Assembly: GCF_900099935.1 (NCBI RefSeq)
Contig: NZ_FNEK01000049.1
Coordinates: forward strand, 1-38,588
Direction: 5' to 3'
Length of the DNA stretch: 38,588 nt
Origin: Aliiruegeria lutimaris
GTDB lineage: Bacteria > Pseudomonadota > Alphaproteobacteria > Rhodobacterales > Rhodobacteraceae
Shown: piece after piece, positions 1 through 8,566 of the stretch
Position numbering within the stretch: the stretch's first letter is position 1
Layout of the letters: each line of letters begins with the position of its first letter
Made by a program: the position numbers and the translations under genes
Notes under the pieces: generated by a model
What the model was told of the DNA's origin: nothing
The model's database searches: none
What the model saw: the letters and a program-made list of their open reading frames with translations, nothing else

Positions 1-194
1 CCTCGATTGGGGCCTGTGAGCCAAGTCACCCGACCATCGAAACGTTTGATCTCGTCCAGACTGCCATCGGTCGAACCGTCATCGATTACGATAACTTCGC
101 AGCAATGGGTCTGTTTCAAGGCGCTTTCAATCGTGGCGCCGACATAGGATTGTTTATTGTAGCAAGGGACGATGATTGAGACACTGTTTTGCAT
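1..194 (-). CDS. Glycosyltransferase family 2, N-terminal part (runs off window)
   Basis: Only the first 64 or so residues are inside the window. The protein begins MQNSVSIIVPCYNKQSYVG and continues with the GT-A nucleotide-binding signature VIVIDDGSTDGS, which is diagnostic for GT2 inverting glycosyltransferases. The Asp residues of IDDGSTD are the usual UDP-sugar binding positions. The ATG at 192-194 is chosen because it lies directly before the first beta strand. It is the last gene of the minus-strand EPS operon visible here. Acceptor and sugar cannot be predicted from this fragment. Confidence 0.85.
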   Translation of the reverse strand, partial: MQNSVSIIVPCYNKQSYVGATIESALKQTHCCEVIVIDDGSTDGSLDEIKRFDGRVTWLTGPNR

Positions 195-409
195 TTCTTT
201 GCTCGATTTTGGTATCTTTCAGTCGACCCATCCGGGGTTGCGGAGAAACTCGCTTGAGTAAAGCGGGCCGTACCTCGCCGTCCGGAATTCGTTTATCACT
301 GGCCTCATGGCCGGTTGCGCGGCGGCTAAGGTTGCTCCGGAAAACTCCCCATCATAACAGCAACCGACGTCCCAAAAGAGACAGACCACAGAGTGGGCTC
401 GTGGTTAGG

Positions 410-655
410 AACTGATCTCAGAATTTGGTGAGGTCCAATTACGGCACTCCGTGTTGCCAACGCGCTGCTTACTCTCCCCAATTCGGTCCGCTTTCCCAAA
501 CTAATCGTCGACAATCCCCGCGAGAACCTCAGCGGTCGAATCTGAGGAGCCATCATCGATGGCAATGTTTCGTATTTAGCCACCGTGTGCAGGATTGAGG
601 TAATGAATGGCTCGGACGATATACTGTGTTGCACTATGACAAGGTATGATCACAC
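410..655 (-). pseudogene. Decayed glycosyltransferase family 2 N-terminal domain
   Basis: Reading the minus strand gives recognisable GT2 pieces in three successive frames. VIIPCHSATQYIVRAI is in the first frame, then SILHTVAKYE in a second, then IAIDDGSSDSTAEVLAGIVDD in a third. A further stretch ending in the C-R-N/N-S-E-I region resembles the next GT2 strand. Stops interrupt every frame, so no intact protein can be made. The order and spacing match a functional GT2 N-terminus like the gene at 1-194. It lies between two intact glycosyltransferase genes, so the EPS assembly line has probably lost one transferase here. Confidence 0.7.
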
Positions 656-708
656 ATGCAGGCGCGGCTTTCTGCTTACGGCACTTCAAGCCTTCTGACC
701 TCGTCCGC

Positions 709-1920
709 CTATCCGGGTTCGGAATTCGGCACTACGGGCGGGTGCGGCTGGGAGTTCGACGAACCATCATTGCTTGCTCTGAGCCCCATGATTGCACGCA
801 GTCGTTCAGCTACAATTATTTGGCTGAAATACTTCTGTGCGCGCACTCGGCCAACAAGCCCCATTGACTCGGCTTCGTCCGGTGTGCTGAGCAAGCGAGA
901 AATTGCGGCTGTCATTCCGACCTCGTCATGCTCGTCGACTAGCAATCCAGTCTTCCCCTCTAGCACCGCCTCTGGAATGCCGCTATGCCGTGTGCTCACC
1001 ACAGGGATACCGGAAGCCATCGCCTCGAGAATTGCAACAGGCAACCCCTCGGTGTCGCCATCCTTTGCAACCACTGAATGCTGAATGAAAAGAGATGCGC
1101 ATTCCAGCAGCGCGCGCACCTTATCATGTGGCTGGGCTCCGTGTAACGTCACCATGGATTCCCAACACTCAGACGCGACTAGGTCTCGCGCCTCATCGAG
1201 GAGCGGACCTTCTCCGACCATGTGCAGATGAGCGTTAGGATGGTTGCGCGCGGCTTCGACAAATGCGCTTATCGTAAGGAGCGGCGCCTTTTTTTCAACC
1301 AGCCTGCCTACCGCCACCACCTGCCCAGCCTTCCGACGCGTGAGAGGGAAAACTTCCGGCGCAATGCCGCAAGGCGATACGTGAAGCTTGTTTCGTGGGC
1401 AGCCCAGTGCCGCCAAACGATCGGCTATGTAGCGTGAAGGAGCGATTATGCCGTCAGCGCTGGCGAAAACTCGACGGTAGTGCCTTCGCCAGGTGCGATG
1501 TCGCGGTAGTACTGTAGCATCATAACCGTGGAAATGAACGAAGAGCCGTACACCTGCGCGAGCCGAAAAGAGCTCCGATCGGCAGCCCGAAGGCCCGAAC
1601 TCCGCGAGACAATGTGTTACACCGTTCCGCTGCAAAAAGGCCCGTGCACGCCGTTCGTTGGCTCCACCTATACGTTGGTCAAACGTCACGCGCCAACGGT
1701 AGCGCAAAGCGTTCCAAATTCGCTCTACTGATGTCAAGGGAGTTGGATATGAGTCTAGGTCGCTCAAAACAGGGAGTTGGAATCTTTCGGCCCCGCTCCC
1801 ATCTTCACATAGTAGAACAGTACATTTTGGCATTATAGTTTCAACGTGAGCGTGAATAAAGGTTTCCGAAGGCTGATTGAAAGAAGGAGCCATAATTGCG
1901 AGCATTGGCGGGGCTTTCAT
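709..1920 (-). CDS. GT4-type glycosyltransferase (colanic-acid WcaL-like)
   Basis: Predicted GT-B fold retaining glycosyltransferase of about 403 residues. The N-terminal acceptor domain contains PSFNQPSETFIHAHV near residue 12 and a VHFHGYDAT motif near 128. The C-terminal donor-binding domain has VGRLVEKK (about 204-211) and the E-x7-E element EGLPVAILEA (about 291-300), typical of GT4. Architecture and the GRLVEKKAP signature resemble the WcaL/AmsK group that extends colanic-acid-like repeat units. An in-frame ATG at 1950 is also possible. 1920 is preferred because homologous N-termini usually start close to the first beta strand, but neither start has a strong ribosome binding site. The donor sugar is unknown. 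Confidence 0.85.
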   Translation of the reverse strand: MKAPPMLAIMAPSFNQPSETFIHAHVETIMPKCTVLLCEDGSGAERFQLPVLSDLDSYPTPLTSVERIWNALRYRWRVTFDQRIGGANERRARAFLQRNGVTHCLAEFGPSGCRSELFSARAGVRLFVHFHGYDATVLPRHRTWRRHYRRVFASADGIIAPSRYIADRLAALGCPRNKLHVSPCGIAPEVFPLTRRKAGQVVAVGRLVEKKAPLLTISAFVEAARNHPNAHLHMVGEGPLLDEARDLVASECWESMVTLHGAQPHDKVRALLECASLFIQHSVVAKDGDTEGLPVAILEAMASGIPVVSTRHSGIPEAVLEGKTGLLVDEHDEVGMTAAISRLLSTPDEAESMGLVGRVRAQKYFSQIIVAERLRAIMGLRASNDGSSNSQPHPPVVPNSEPG

Positions 1921-2040
1921 CGGAAAATAACCACGGCTAGTTCTTGCCATGCTTTCTTATACAACCAGAGCTTCCGACAAAACCACATTGCAAGATCGAT
2001 TCGAACGGATCCCTCTCGGTCATTTGCGCAGGTACTCAGG

Positions 2041-3204
2041 CTAGAGGACGCCATGATCTTCAAATGCCTGTTCTAGAAGGCGTGATTGAGTGAATGGATG
2101 ATACTGGTTGGCAAATTCCCGACAGGCTAGCTGGAGAGCCAAATGCTCAGTAGGACTCATCGCGCATGCGCGTTCAATAACTGTAGCTAGGCCATCAGGG
2201 ATACTGGGATCGTAAAGCAAAGCATGATTTTCTGGCGGCACAGCCTCCTTCAATCCACCACGGTCTACACCGACAATTGGCTTTCCCATTGTCATTGCAA
2301 GCGCCGCAAACCCTGATGTAAGCACTCGTTGATAATTGAGTACCGCAAAATCGGTGTCGGCAAAAATGGAAGAGACGTCCTCGTCTTTGACGATTCCGTA
2401 CCGCAGGTCAACAGTGCGATTGTTCGGAATATGAGCTTCAAGGTCGGGGCTCCTACCCTTCAGGTATTCACCAGCAACAACGAGTTTGTCAAATGTGGCA
2501 TCGATCTTCGCGTGCCCAAGAGCATCGAGGAACTGCTCAATTCCTTTAAAGGGACGGATCGTCCCAAAAGAAAGAAACCTTCGGCGATCAGGTGGGGGCT
2601 CGCTGACTGGTGCGTCGCCGTATGCGCCGATATAGCTTGGGTGCGGGATCACTACGATACGTTCAGGCGTAATTTTCATAACATTTGTAGCGTACTGTGC
2701 TCCAGCCGAACTGAAAGTGTGAACAACATGAGCCGAATTAGCCAAAAATGAACGAATTTCGCGAATGCTTTTAGAATGAAAATCCTCATAATGGCTCTCT
2801 GCATCGTGAAGGGTCCACGCCAGATGACCGCCGCTTGAAATATAGTCGTCAAGCATCTCAATGAACTCAGCGCTCGCTTCTCCCTCCGTTCGCTTTGGTT
2901 CGAAGCGGGCACGACGCCAAAACTGATCTTCGAACTGTATGTGCAGTGCGTCAACGTGCCCGAGATTCGCGAGTCGGATCCCTCGCCTTAAACTAGGAAG
3001 CGCAACTACTTCCGCCCGCATGTTCGAATATAGCAGCGGCAGGAATGGGTTCTTGAGCGGATACGGAAAGACACCAATTCGCTTGCGTTGTCGCGGTAGT
3101 ATCGCAGGCCAAAAACGAGCGCGAAGCGCCTTCGCACAAGCCATGTGCTCGCGGGCGATATCCACTGCGGGGCGCATTTTTTCCATCGATGTGTTCCGGG
3201 TCAT
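2041..3204 (-). CDS. Glycosyltransferase, GT-B fold (family 1/4-like)
   Basis: Predicted 387-residue cytoplasmic glycosyltransferase. The N-terminal half contains RIGVFPYPLKNPFLPLLYSN and HLAWTLHDAESH, a substrate-domain pattern seen in GT-B mannosyl- and glucosyltransferases of EPS operons. The second half has FLSFGTIRPFKGIEQFLDAL followed by a C-terminal region (PIVGVDRGGLKEAV) that binds the nucleotide sugar. The usual GT4 E-x7-E motif is not obvious, since the region reads LNYQRVLTSGFAALAMTMGKP. This is a divergent family and its sugar cannot be assigned. It lies 30 bp downstream of the ABC exporter, probably in the same operon. A second ATG 18 bp downstream is an alternative start. Confidence 0.8.
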   Translation of the reverse strand: MTRNTSMEKMRPAVDIAREHMACAKALRARFWPAILPRQRKRIGVFPYPLKNPFLPLLYSNMRAEVVALPSLRRGIRLANLGHVDALHIQFEDQFWRRARFEPKRTEGEASAEFIEMLDDYISSGGHLAWTLHDAESHYEDFHSKSIREIRSFLANSAHVVHTFSSAGAQYATNVMKITPERIVVIPHPSYIGAYGDAPVSEPPPDRRRFLSFGTIRPFKGIEQFLDALGHAKIDATFDKLVVAGEYLKGRSPDLEAHIPNNRTVDLRYGIVKDEDVSSIFADTDFAVLNYQRVLTSGFAALAMTMGKPIVGVDRGGLKEAVPPENHALLYDPSIPDGLATVIERACAMSPTEHLALQLACREFANQYHPFTQSRLLEQAFEDHGVL

Positions 3205-3234
3205 TATATCAAATGGCGATCCGAAAACCCCGGA

Positions 3235-5070
3235 TCACGTGCTAACAGTGTTATGGGGGCGGGCTTTAACGATTTTTCGAAAGATATCGCATCGATCCAT
3301 TAGATCGTCCCAATGCCCGACATCGGCAACCGATCCGTTTTCCATGACTACTATTCTGTCGCACCGCTTCACCGTATCCAGTCGATGGGCAATTACCAAA
3401 ACGGTCTTGTTACCTGGGAGCGCGTCGATTGAGGCCATAACTTCGCTTTCCGTGACATTGTCAAGCGCGCTTGTGGCCTCGTCGAAAACGATCAAGTCCG
3501 CATCCCGATAAAGTGCGCGGGCGATTCCAATGCGCTGTCGTTGGCCACCGGAAAGCCGAACACCACGTTCGCCAACGATAGTTTGGTAAGCCAAGGGCAA
3601 ATTTGTACGTACAAATGTGTCGAGTTGCGCATCTCTCGCCGCTACTTTGACTCGGAATAAATCAATCTGACTCGGCAAAAGGCCCAAGGCGATGTTTTCT
3701 GCAATCGTTGTATCGGTCAAGAACACATCTTGTGGGACGTAACCAACGCTTTGCTGCCACTTGCGTACACATTCATCTGTGACTACGGTTCCGTCAACTT
3801 TTAGTGAGCCACTGCCCGGTCGGAGTAGCCCAAGGATAACGTCCGCCAACGTCGTTTTCCCCGCACCTGTACTTCCAACCACACCGATCCTTTCACCGGC
3901 CGCAATCGTTAGATTTACGTCCTTGAGTCCGGCTACTTCCGCATCAGGGTAACCGTATGATACTGCGTCGACATGTAGATTTTTTTGCAGAGCAATCCTA
4001 TGGGGGGCCTGATCCGCCAAATGTCCCTCCGGTACACTTTGCATCAAATCGGCGTAGACTGAATTGACAGCGGCTTCACCATATTTAATTGTGTTCAATC
4101 CTCGATAGGCCCTATATAGCTCGGGCATCATCCTCTGCCCGGCAAAAGCAAAGACGCCCAACAAAGGGAGTGTTCGGGCGACTGCATCACCGGAGGCCAG
4201 GCTCTCCGGTGATGTCAGAGCTATGCTTAGGGCTAACATACCACCAAAAATAGATGTCTGCACAACAAATTGGGGTATTTCAAGCCATAATTTGGATTTT
4301 GTCGCCGACTTTTTTGTGTGAAGAGAGGCTTCGGAAAATCGGGAGACATAACTATGCTCGCGACCAAGTAGCTTAATTTCTTTGATCCCCCCAAACACTT
4401 CACTGGCGACGTGAAAACGTTTAGCGTTTTCTTCGACAAATGACTTTCCCAGTCGACTCATTTTACGACGGCTGAGATAAAACGTGACACTGTAGAGGGT
4501 GCCAAGAATCAGAAACGACGCCAGTGCGACTGTCGGATCGATCCAAAACAACAGTAAAACAATTGCGAAAACTGTGCATGATGAAGCAATCAATTCAGAT
4601 GCGGGTTGAAAGAATTGGTCAACCACCTGTTGGGCCTCGGCCAGAATCCGAGTACTCAAAGATCCACTGTGGTGTTGCAAAAAGAACTCGTATGGTTGAT
4701 GCATGTAGGTCGCCAGTAGGCGGCAGCTGATAACGTGTGCACGCATCGTCGTGAAGCGCACCAATGCCCATGTACGCAATGCCTGTAACAAATTGGAGAT
4801 CAAGATAACGGCGATTGAGCCCACCGCTAGAGCGACTAAGAAGTTATAGTCTGACGAAAATCCACCAACGGTAAACAGCCAAGAAAGAGCAGGCGTGCTA
4901 TGAATTAAATCAGGTGCCGCGAGCACGCTAAGGAACGGCGCAACTGAGCCGACCATTAATGCGGCGAAGAGGGCGGAAAGAATCACAATTGAAAGAACAA
5001 CACCAGCGACTCGTCTTTCATGGTCGCTCAACAAACGCCAAGCTTTTATCCAGACAGTGGGCTCTTTCAT
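3235..5070 (-). CDS. ABC exporter with fused membrane and ATPase domains (MsbA/PglK-like)
   Basis: Half-size ABC transporter of about 611 residues. The N-terminal membrane domain has about six hydrophobic segments. The nucleotide-binding domain has Walker A GSTGAGKTT (about 399-407), the Q-loop at YVPQDVFL, signature LSGGQRQRIGIARAL (about 506) and Walker B LIVFDEATSALD, all intact. In an EPS operon such half-transporters commonly flip lipid-linked glycans (PglK type) or export a glycan precursor; that role is inference. An in-frame TTG lies 27 bp upstream. The ATG at 5070 is chosen because GGAG sits 6 nt in front of it. Glycosyltransferase genes follow closely on the same strand. Confidence 0.88.
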   Translation of the reverse strand: MKEPTVWIKAWRLLSDHERRVAGVVLSIVILSALFAALMVGSVAPFLSVLAAPDLIHSTPALSWLFTVGGFSSDYNFLVALAVGSIAVILISNLLQALRTWALVRFTTMRAHVISCRLLATYMHQPYEFFLQHHSGSLSTRILAEAQQVVDQFFQPASELIASSCTVFAIVLLLFWIDPTVALASFLILGTLYSVTFYLSRRKMSRLGKSFVEENAKRFHVASEVFGGIKEIKLLGREHSYVSRFSEASLHTKKSATKSKLWLEIPQFVVQTSIFGGMLALSIALTSPESLASGDAVARTLPLLGVFAFAGQRMMPELYRAYRGLNTIKYGEAAVNSVYADLMQSVPEGHLADQAPHRIALQKNLHVDAVSYGYPDAEVAGLKDVNLTIAAGERIGVVGSTGAGKTTLADVILGLLRPGSGSLKVDGTVVTDECVRKWQQSVGYVPQDVFLTDTTIAENIALGLLPSQIDLFRVKVAARDAQLDTFVRTNLPLAYQTIVGERGVRLSGGQRQRIGIARALYRDADLIVFDEATSALDNVTESEVMASIDALPGNKTVLVIAHRLDTVKRCDRIVVMENGSVADVGHWDDLMDRCDIFRKIVKARPHNTVST

Positions 5071-5216
5071 GATTTTCTCCGGATTGAGCGCGTGCAAAAC
5101 TTAGCTAGCTACGACTAGCGAAATTGTGAATATGGGTGGGTTCTCTGGAGCGTCGACATCTTCGCATAATTGACACGACCATCCAGCAGTTCAATTTCAC
5201 CCAATTGGTCACTAAG

Positions 5217-6071
5217 TTACTGCCTGAGCAGAAGGTCTCTCAAGGCAAGAGCTACATCTGGGTGGTATTGCTTTAGGTACCACCAAAAACGATACTTTAA
5301 TTTCCACTCTGGCAAAGGCAATTGTTGATATATGTCTACGTTCGTTTTTCCATGCTTATAACTGCCGGTCATGAAGAGTTTTAGAATTCTGCTTTCCAGA
5401 AGTGCGTCTTGGTAAAAGGATACTTGCTCTTTATGGCAGAAATAGGCCTTGTTGAATCCAATGGCAAACATCACTGAATCTCCTTTAATGAAGGAATCTG
5501 TTCTGAAAATGGCGGCGGCTACATCCGGCCACTCTGGCCTGAATGCATCGTCAACGCAAATAACTCCAGGATCAGATTGCACTGCCAACGCAAGATTAAT
5601 GTCATGAGAAACTGTTTCGAAGTTATGTCCTCCATCAACATGAAAGAACCTGGACTTCCCTACTTTTGAAACAATGTCCGCCGGCAACACGTCCGTAGAG
5701 GGCCTTTGATCAATTGTAATGGAGCTTGTATCAATGCCTGCTTCTTCAATGTTCTTTAGGAAACGTTCTTTGTTTCCAGTTCCTGAAGAGTCAATATTGT
5801 AGTGTTGATCTTCAAAAATATCGATTACATAGCTATTCTTACTATTGTTCGAAAGCGCCAGCGGAATGAAGGATTTTCCATGATGTGTTCCAATTTCAAC
5901 AACTGAGCCCTCAATGCCGTTGGTCATTTGGGTGTCTAGAATTGCACCAAAAATCTCCGCATCACATCGCGAGAACCAACCTTTTACACGATTTCTTCCA
6001 CTTTTAATGTATTTATGTAGATCTGGTTTCATGTCACAAATTCCAATAGATGCAAGTTCGTTAAGAGTCAT
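5217..6071 (-). CDS. Class I SAM-dependent methyltransferase (Methyltransf_24-like)
   Basis: Predicted Rossmann-fold methyltransferase of about 284 residues. SAM motif I is VVEIGTHHGKS (about 57-67). An acidic YVIDIFEDQ follows at the end of the second strand, and FFHVDGGHNFE with ICVDDAF marks the later strands. The VDGGH element is typical of the Methyltransf_24 group found in cell-surface glycan loci. It probably O-methylates a sugar of the repeat unit, but the acceptor is unknown. Base composition is more AT-rich than the neighbours, suggesting separate acquisition. Start alternatives are a TTG at 6083 and an ATG at 6032, and the ribosome binding sites do not decide. It is probably the first gene of the minus-strand EPS operon. 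Confidence 0.78.
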   Translation of the reverse strand: MTLNELASIGICDMKPDLHKYIKSGRNRVKGWFSRCDAEIFGAILDTQMTNGIEGSVVEIGTHHGKSFIPLALSNNSKNSYVIDIFEDQHYNIDSSGTGNKERFLKNIEEAGIDTSSITIDQRPSTDVLPADIVSKVGKSRFFHVDGGHNFETVSHDINLALAVQSDPGVICVDDAFRPEWPDVAAAIFRTDSFIKGDSVMFAIGFNKAYFCHKEQVSFYQDALLESRILKLFMTGSYKHGKTNVDIYQQLPLPEWKLKYRFWWYLKQYHPDVALALRDLLLRQ

Positions 6072-6567
6072 CCCGTGGAGCAAACGCTTAGACTTCCAGT
6101 CGGATTTGCTTCAGCGGAAGGAATCATTTCTTTTTTACCTCCACGAATAGGACACTGGGCCGGATCGAAGGTCCATATTCGGGAGAGTGTGAATTTGCAA
6201 TTTGACGCCGGAGTGCATTGCGTCTTCTATCACCGCTACCACATCGTCCGGTCTAGGAAATAAGGTTACAAGGTGCTGATCGGCTCGCTGCGCCTGCGGA
6301 TTCGCGTTACCTGGGGTGTCGGATTTGAGATCGGGGCTACTTTATCAAGAGCTAAGTGCGCCATTACAGAAGACATCGCTCTTCAGTACCTCGAAAAGCC
6401 CATTGCTGATCCGGCCGTCGCCAGCCGGTAATCGTTCAATTGGCGGGATGGTATGGAAACTCTAATGATTACGGCTTTGATCACTCACGCTCTGTACGTT
6501 GTCAAAGTTTAATCTGCAAACGCCCGATAACGCAAAGTGTGATTACCAAAATGAAAACGTCTCGGCG
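6072..6567. other. Gene-poor stretch upstream of the EPS operon
   Basis: About 500 bp between the methyltransferase start and the vapC stop. It should hold the promoter or leader of the minus-strand EPS operon, but no convincing -35/-10 pair was found. It contains one ops-like motif (6522-6534). On the plus strand a GTG-initiated 52-codon frame at 6273-6431 reads smoothly (ending EKPIADPAVASR) but has no ribosome binding site and no recognised family. I treat it as a possible gene fragment. Confidence 0.4.
6522..6534 (-). promoter_or_regulatory. ops-like motif, copy A
   Basis: Minus-strand TGCGTTATCGGGC. It is one of four exact copies in the window, all in the same orientation, and is identical over 20 bp to copy B at 7332-7344. 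It lies 33 nt downstream of the vapC stop and about 450 nt upstream of the minus-strand EPS operon. The core CGTTATCG can fold as a 2-bp CG hairpin with a TTAT loop, like the CG-GTAG-CG core of the E. coli ops element. A regulatory role is inference. Confidence 0.5.
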
Positions 6568-6969
6568 TCACCTTGCCCAGTTCACGAGACGCAGCCCGCT
6601 GACGCGGATAAACTCGCTTTCATTGTTCGTGACGAGGCACAAGCCTTTGGAGCGCGCATGACCCGCAATCATGACATCGAAGGGTCCAATCGGATTTCCA
6701 GCCGCAGCAAGCTCGGCGCGGATGTGCCCGGCATGTTCAGCCGCTCTGAGGTCGAAGTCCAGGACATCGATGCGCCCAAGCAGACCCTCGATGACGTCAA
6801 GATTGCGGCGAACGGCTTGTGACTTGTGCGCACCATAGAGAAGTTCCATGGCCGTGACGCTTGATGCGCAGATCTCGCCGTCATGCGCCTCGAACTGCTG
6901 CCGAACCATCTCAGGCTTGTTCTTAATGGTGTATATTAGAATATTTGTATCCAACATGTACCGCAGCAT
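6568..6969 (-). CDS. vapC: VapC-type PIN-domain toxin ribonuclease
   Basis: Predicted 133-residue PIN-domain endoribonuclease, the toxin of a type II toxin-antitoxin pair. It starts MLRYMLDTNILIY, which supplies the first catalytic Asp (D7). The conserved Glu is in AMELLYG (about residue 42), and the later acidic cluster is in IGPFDVMIAGHARS followed by LVTNNESEF. Length and motif spacing fit the VapC/FitB group that cleaves tRNA or mRNA. Its ATG overlaps the vapB stop by one base (TGATG), so translation is coupled to the antitoxin. All key acidic residues are present, so it should be active. The pair lies between two 20-bp direct repeats. Confidence 0.92.
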   Translation of the reverse strand: MLRYMLDTNILIYTIKNKPEMVRQQFEAHDGEICASSVTAMELLYGAHKSQAVRRNLDVIEGLLGRIDVLDFDLRAAEHAGHIRAELAAAGNPIGPFDVMIAGHARSKGLCLVTNNESEFIRVSGLRLVNWAR

Positions 6970-7199
6970 CAGATCGCTGCGCGCTCTTGGTCTGCCGGCT
7001 GCTCACGATCCATCATGAAATCGCCGCTCACACCCTCACCATCGAACCATTCCGCCCAGCTTTGATCAGAGGGCGTGATGACCCAGCTTCGGCCGCGGCG
7101 CTGAATATCCACACTCGTGACGCCGTCAGGCAAGCGGACAGACTTCGGGAAACGGACGGCTTGCGTCTTATTTGTCATAAACACCGATCCACGTTCCAT
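6969..7199 (-). CDS. vapB: VapB-type antitoxin (AbrB/SpoVT DNA-binding fold)
   Basis: Predicted 76-residue antitoxin beginning MERGSVFMTNKTQAVRFPK. The NKTQAVRFPKSVRLP segment is the swapped-hairpin (AbrB-like) DNA-binding signature of VapB. The acidic, Trp-containing C-terminus (WAEWFDGEG) is where VapB normally wraps the toxin. The frame is open further upstream, but the ATG at 7199 is chosen because the AbrB-like domain begins there and a promoter-like sequence lies just before it. VapB probably represses its own operon together with VapC. Confidence 0.88.
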   Translation of the reverse strand: MERGSVFMTNKTQAVRFPKSVRLPDGVTSVDIQRRGRSWVITPSDQSWAEWFDGEGVSGDFMMDREQPADQERAAI

Positions 7200-7245
7200 G
7201 TCACATTTTCCACTTCTGATTCCGCGCCACGCAGGTGCTTGTACA

Positions 7246-7276
7246 TACATGTAGTATATACTTTCGCTGACGTCAA
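7246..7276 (-). promoter_or_regulatory. Candidate vapBC promoter and operator
   Basis: On the minus strand TTGACG (7271-7276) and TACATG (7248-7253) are separated by exactly 17 bp, about 50 nt upstream of the vapB start. Two perfect 8-bp palindromes, TACATGTA (7246-7253) and GTATATAC (7254-7261), overlap the -10 region and adjoin each other. This arrangement is expected for VapB autorepression, but the site is inferred from sequence only. Confidence 0.4.
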
Positions 7277-7331
7277 CCTGTCGCGCCCTGCCAGGCGCCG
7301 TTTCCGTCAATTGGCCCTTTGGGGTCCAAAC

Positions 7332-7344
7332 GCCCGATAACGCA
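7332..7344 (-). promoter_or_regulatory. ops-like motif, copy B
   Basis: Minus-strand TGCGTTATCGGGC beginning 2 nt after the stop codon of the MarR-type EPS regulator, so it is transcribed at the end of that message. The 20-bp sequence CAAACGCCCGATAACGCAAA (plus strand) is identical at copy A, giving a direct repeat around the vapBC cassette. Confidence 0.5.
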
Positions 7345-7346
7345 AA

Positions 7347-7715
7347 CTACCGCTCCCCAGTCCGGACCGGCGTGCCGTCCTCGCCGTCCTCCGCCTGAAG
7401 CGCCGCGATCTCCGCCTTCAGCGCCTCGAATTCCGCCAGCTTCCGTGCCAGGAAGCGCCGCGTGATTACTGCCTTCTCCGCGATCCCCTTCGGCGTCAGG
7501 ATGTAGGCGTAGCGCCGCTTGTCCTCGGCGGCGGTGAAGTTACCCAGCTTCACCCAACCCTTCTCGACCAGCGCGTTCAGCACGTAGTGCATGCCTCCAA
7601 CCGAAACCCCGACGGCGTCTGCCAATTCCCTTTGCGACATCTCTGGGTTGTCATGGAGCAGCCGAAGAACGCGGAAATGGGTGTCTTCCTGCAACTTGCT
7701 ACGCTTTCCGGGCAT
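7347..7715 (-). CDS. MarR-family EPS-associated transcriptional regulator
   Basis: Predicted 122-residue winged-helix protein. The helix-turn-helix region is MSQRELADAVGVSVGGMHYVLNALVEKGWVKLGNF (roughly residues 25-60), followed by a wing (DKRRYAYILTPKGIAEKA) and a Glu/Ala-rich C-terminal helix likely used for dimerisation. Length and sequence match the MarR-like family found specifically in exopolysaccharide loci (MarR_EPS). It is transcribed away from the RfaH-like gene on the other strand, an arrangement that suggests joint control of the EPS genes. Ligand and operator are unknown. The ATG at 7715 fits the family N-terminus. Confidence 0.85.
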   Translation of the reverse strand: MPGKRSKLQEDTHFRVLRLLHDNPEMSQRELADAVGVSVGGMHYVLNALVEKGWVKLGNFTAAEDKRRYAYILTPKGIAEKAVITRRFLARKLAEFEALKAEIAALQAEDGEDGTPVRTGER

Positions 7716-8053
7716 CGCAGATCTCAGAAATCTCGCAGGCTACCGCACAAGGCCTGCCCACGGGGCGCCTTGGGTTTGGAACGCAATCTTTGGGACATAT
7801 CCAGCATCGTTCAGTTTCGAGCGGTAGCATGGTGCTGCACGCGCATGCAAGCCGGAAACCACCCGCCAACCGAGGCGTTTTCGACAGTTTTGGCAACACG
7901 CTCTCGTCCACAGATGCTACCAACGACGACATTGAAAGGTTCAGGATTGAGGCGACGTCACGCTGTTATGGCCAGGTCGGCTCATTCGCCATTCCAGCTT
8001 GCCTTCGTTCGAAATTGAGCGATAAAACATCCTTGGAATGGAAGAGGTGCAGG
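7716..8053. other. Divergent intergenic region between the MarR-type and RfaH-like genes
   Basis: 338 bp that must carry the promoters of both regulators. Next to the MarR start there is a short repeated sequence, ATCTC at 7721-7725 and again at 7730-7734, flanked by CGCAG on both sides. It could be an operator but is too short to claim. The frame of the RfaH-like gene stays open upstream of its ATG without family-like sequence. Nothing else was recognised. Confidence 0.35.
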
Positions 8054-8566
8054 ATGACAACCCATCGTCCGAGTTTGAGCTGGTTCCTCGCACAGCTAAA
8101 GCCGAATTGCGCCGCGATTGCCGACAGGAACCTGCAACGGCAGGGCTTCCAGACGTTCCTGCCATTGACTGAAGAGACCCGCCCGCGAAACGGCAGGTTC
8201 GCCACCACCACGCGGCCGCTTTTCCCGGGCTATATTTTCGTCGCCTTCGATCCCGCGCTCGGTCCCTGGCGCAAGGTGAATGCGACCCAAGGCGTCACGA
8301 GGCTGGTCAGCTTCGGCAAGGCGCCGGCACCCGTGCCACACGACCTTGTCTTGCACTTGAAGCAACGCTGCGACACCGACGGCCGGCTTTTGCCCCCCAA
8401 ACTCCCAAAGCCCGGAGATCAGGTCACGCTTGCCACCGGCCCCTTCGCCAACTTCGTGGCGCAGGTCGAGAAACTCGCGCCCGACCAGCGTGTCTGGGTT
8501 CTGATGGATATCATGGGGGGGCAGACGCGCGTGGCTGTCAGCGCGGAGCAGCTGAGGGCTTCGTGA
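8054..8566 (+). CDS. RfaH/NusG-type transcription antitermination factor
   Basis: Predicted 170-residue specialised NusG paralogue. The NGN domain starts at WFLAQLKPNCAAIADRNLQRQG and runs through RPLFPGYIFVAFDPALGPWRKVNATQGVTRLVSFG. The C-terminal KOW segment is PKPGDQVTLATGPFANFVAQVEKL. RfaH-type factors bind RNA polymerase at ops sites in the non-template strand and suppress termination across long polysaccharide operons. The ATG at 8054 is used because the NGN domain follows at once. An in-frame GTG lies 6 bp upstream. It is divergent from the MarR-type regulator and next to an EPS island carrying repeated ops-like motifs, so it probably controls this locus. Confidence 0.87.
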   Translation: MTTHRPSLSWFLAQLKPNCAAIADRNLQRQGFQTFLPLTEETRPRNGRFATTTRPLFPGYIFVAFDPALGPWRKVNATQGVTRLVSFGKAPAPVPHDLVLHLKQRCDTDGRLLPPKLPKPGDQVTLATGPFANFVAQVEKLAPDQRVWVLMDIMGGQTRVAVSAEQLRAS

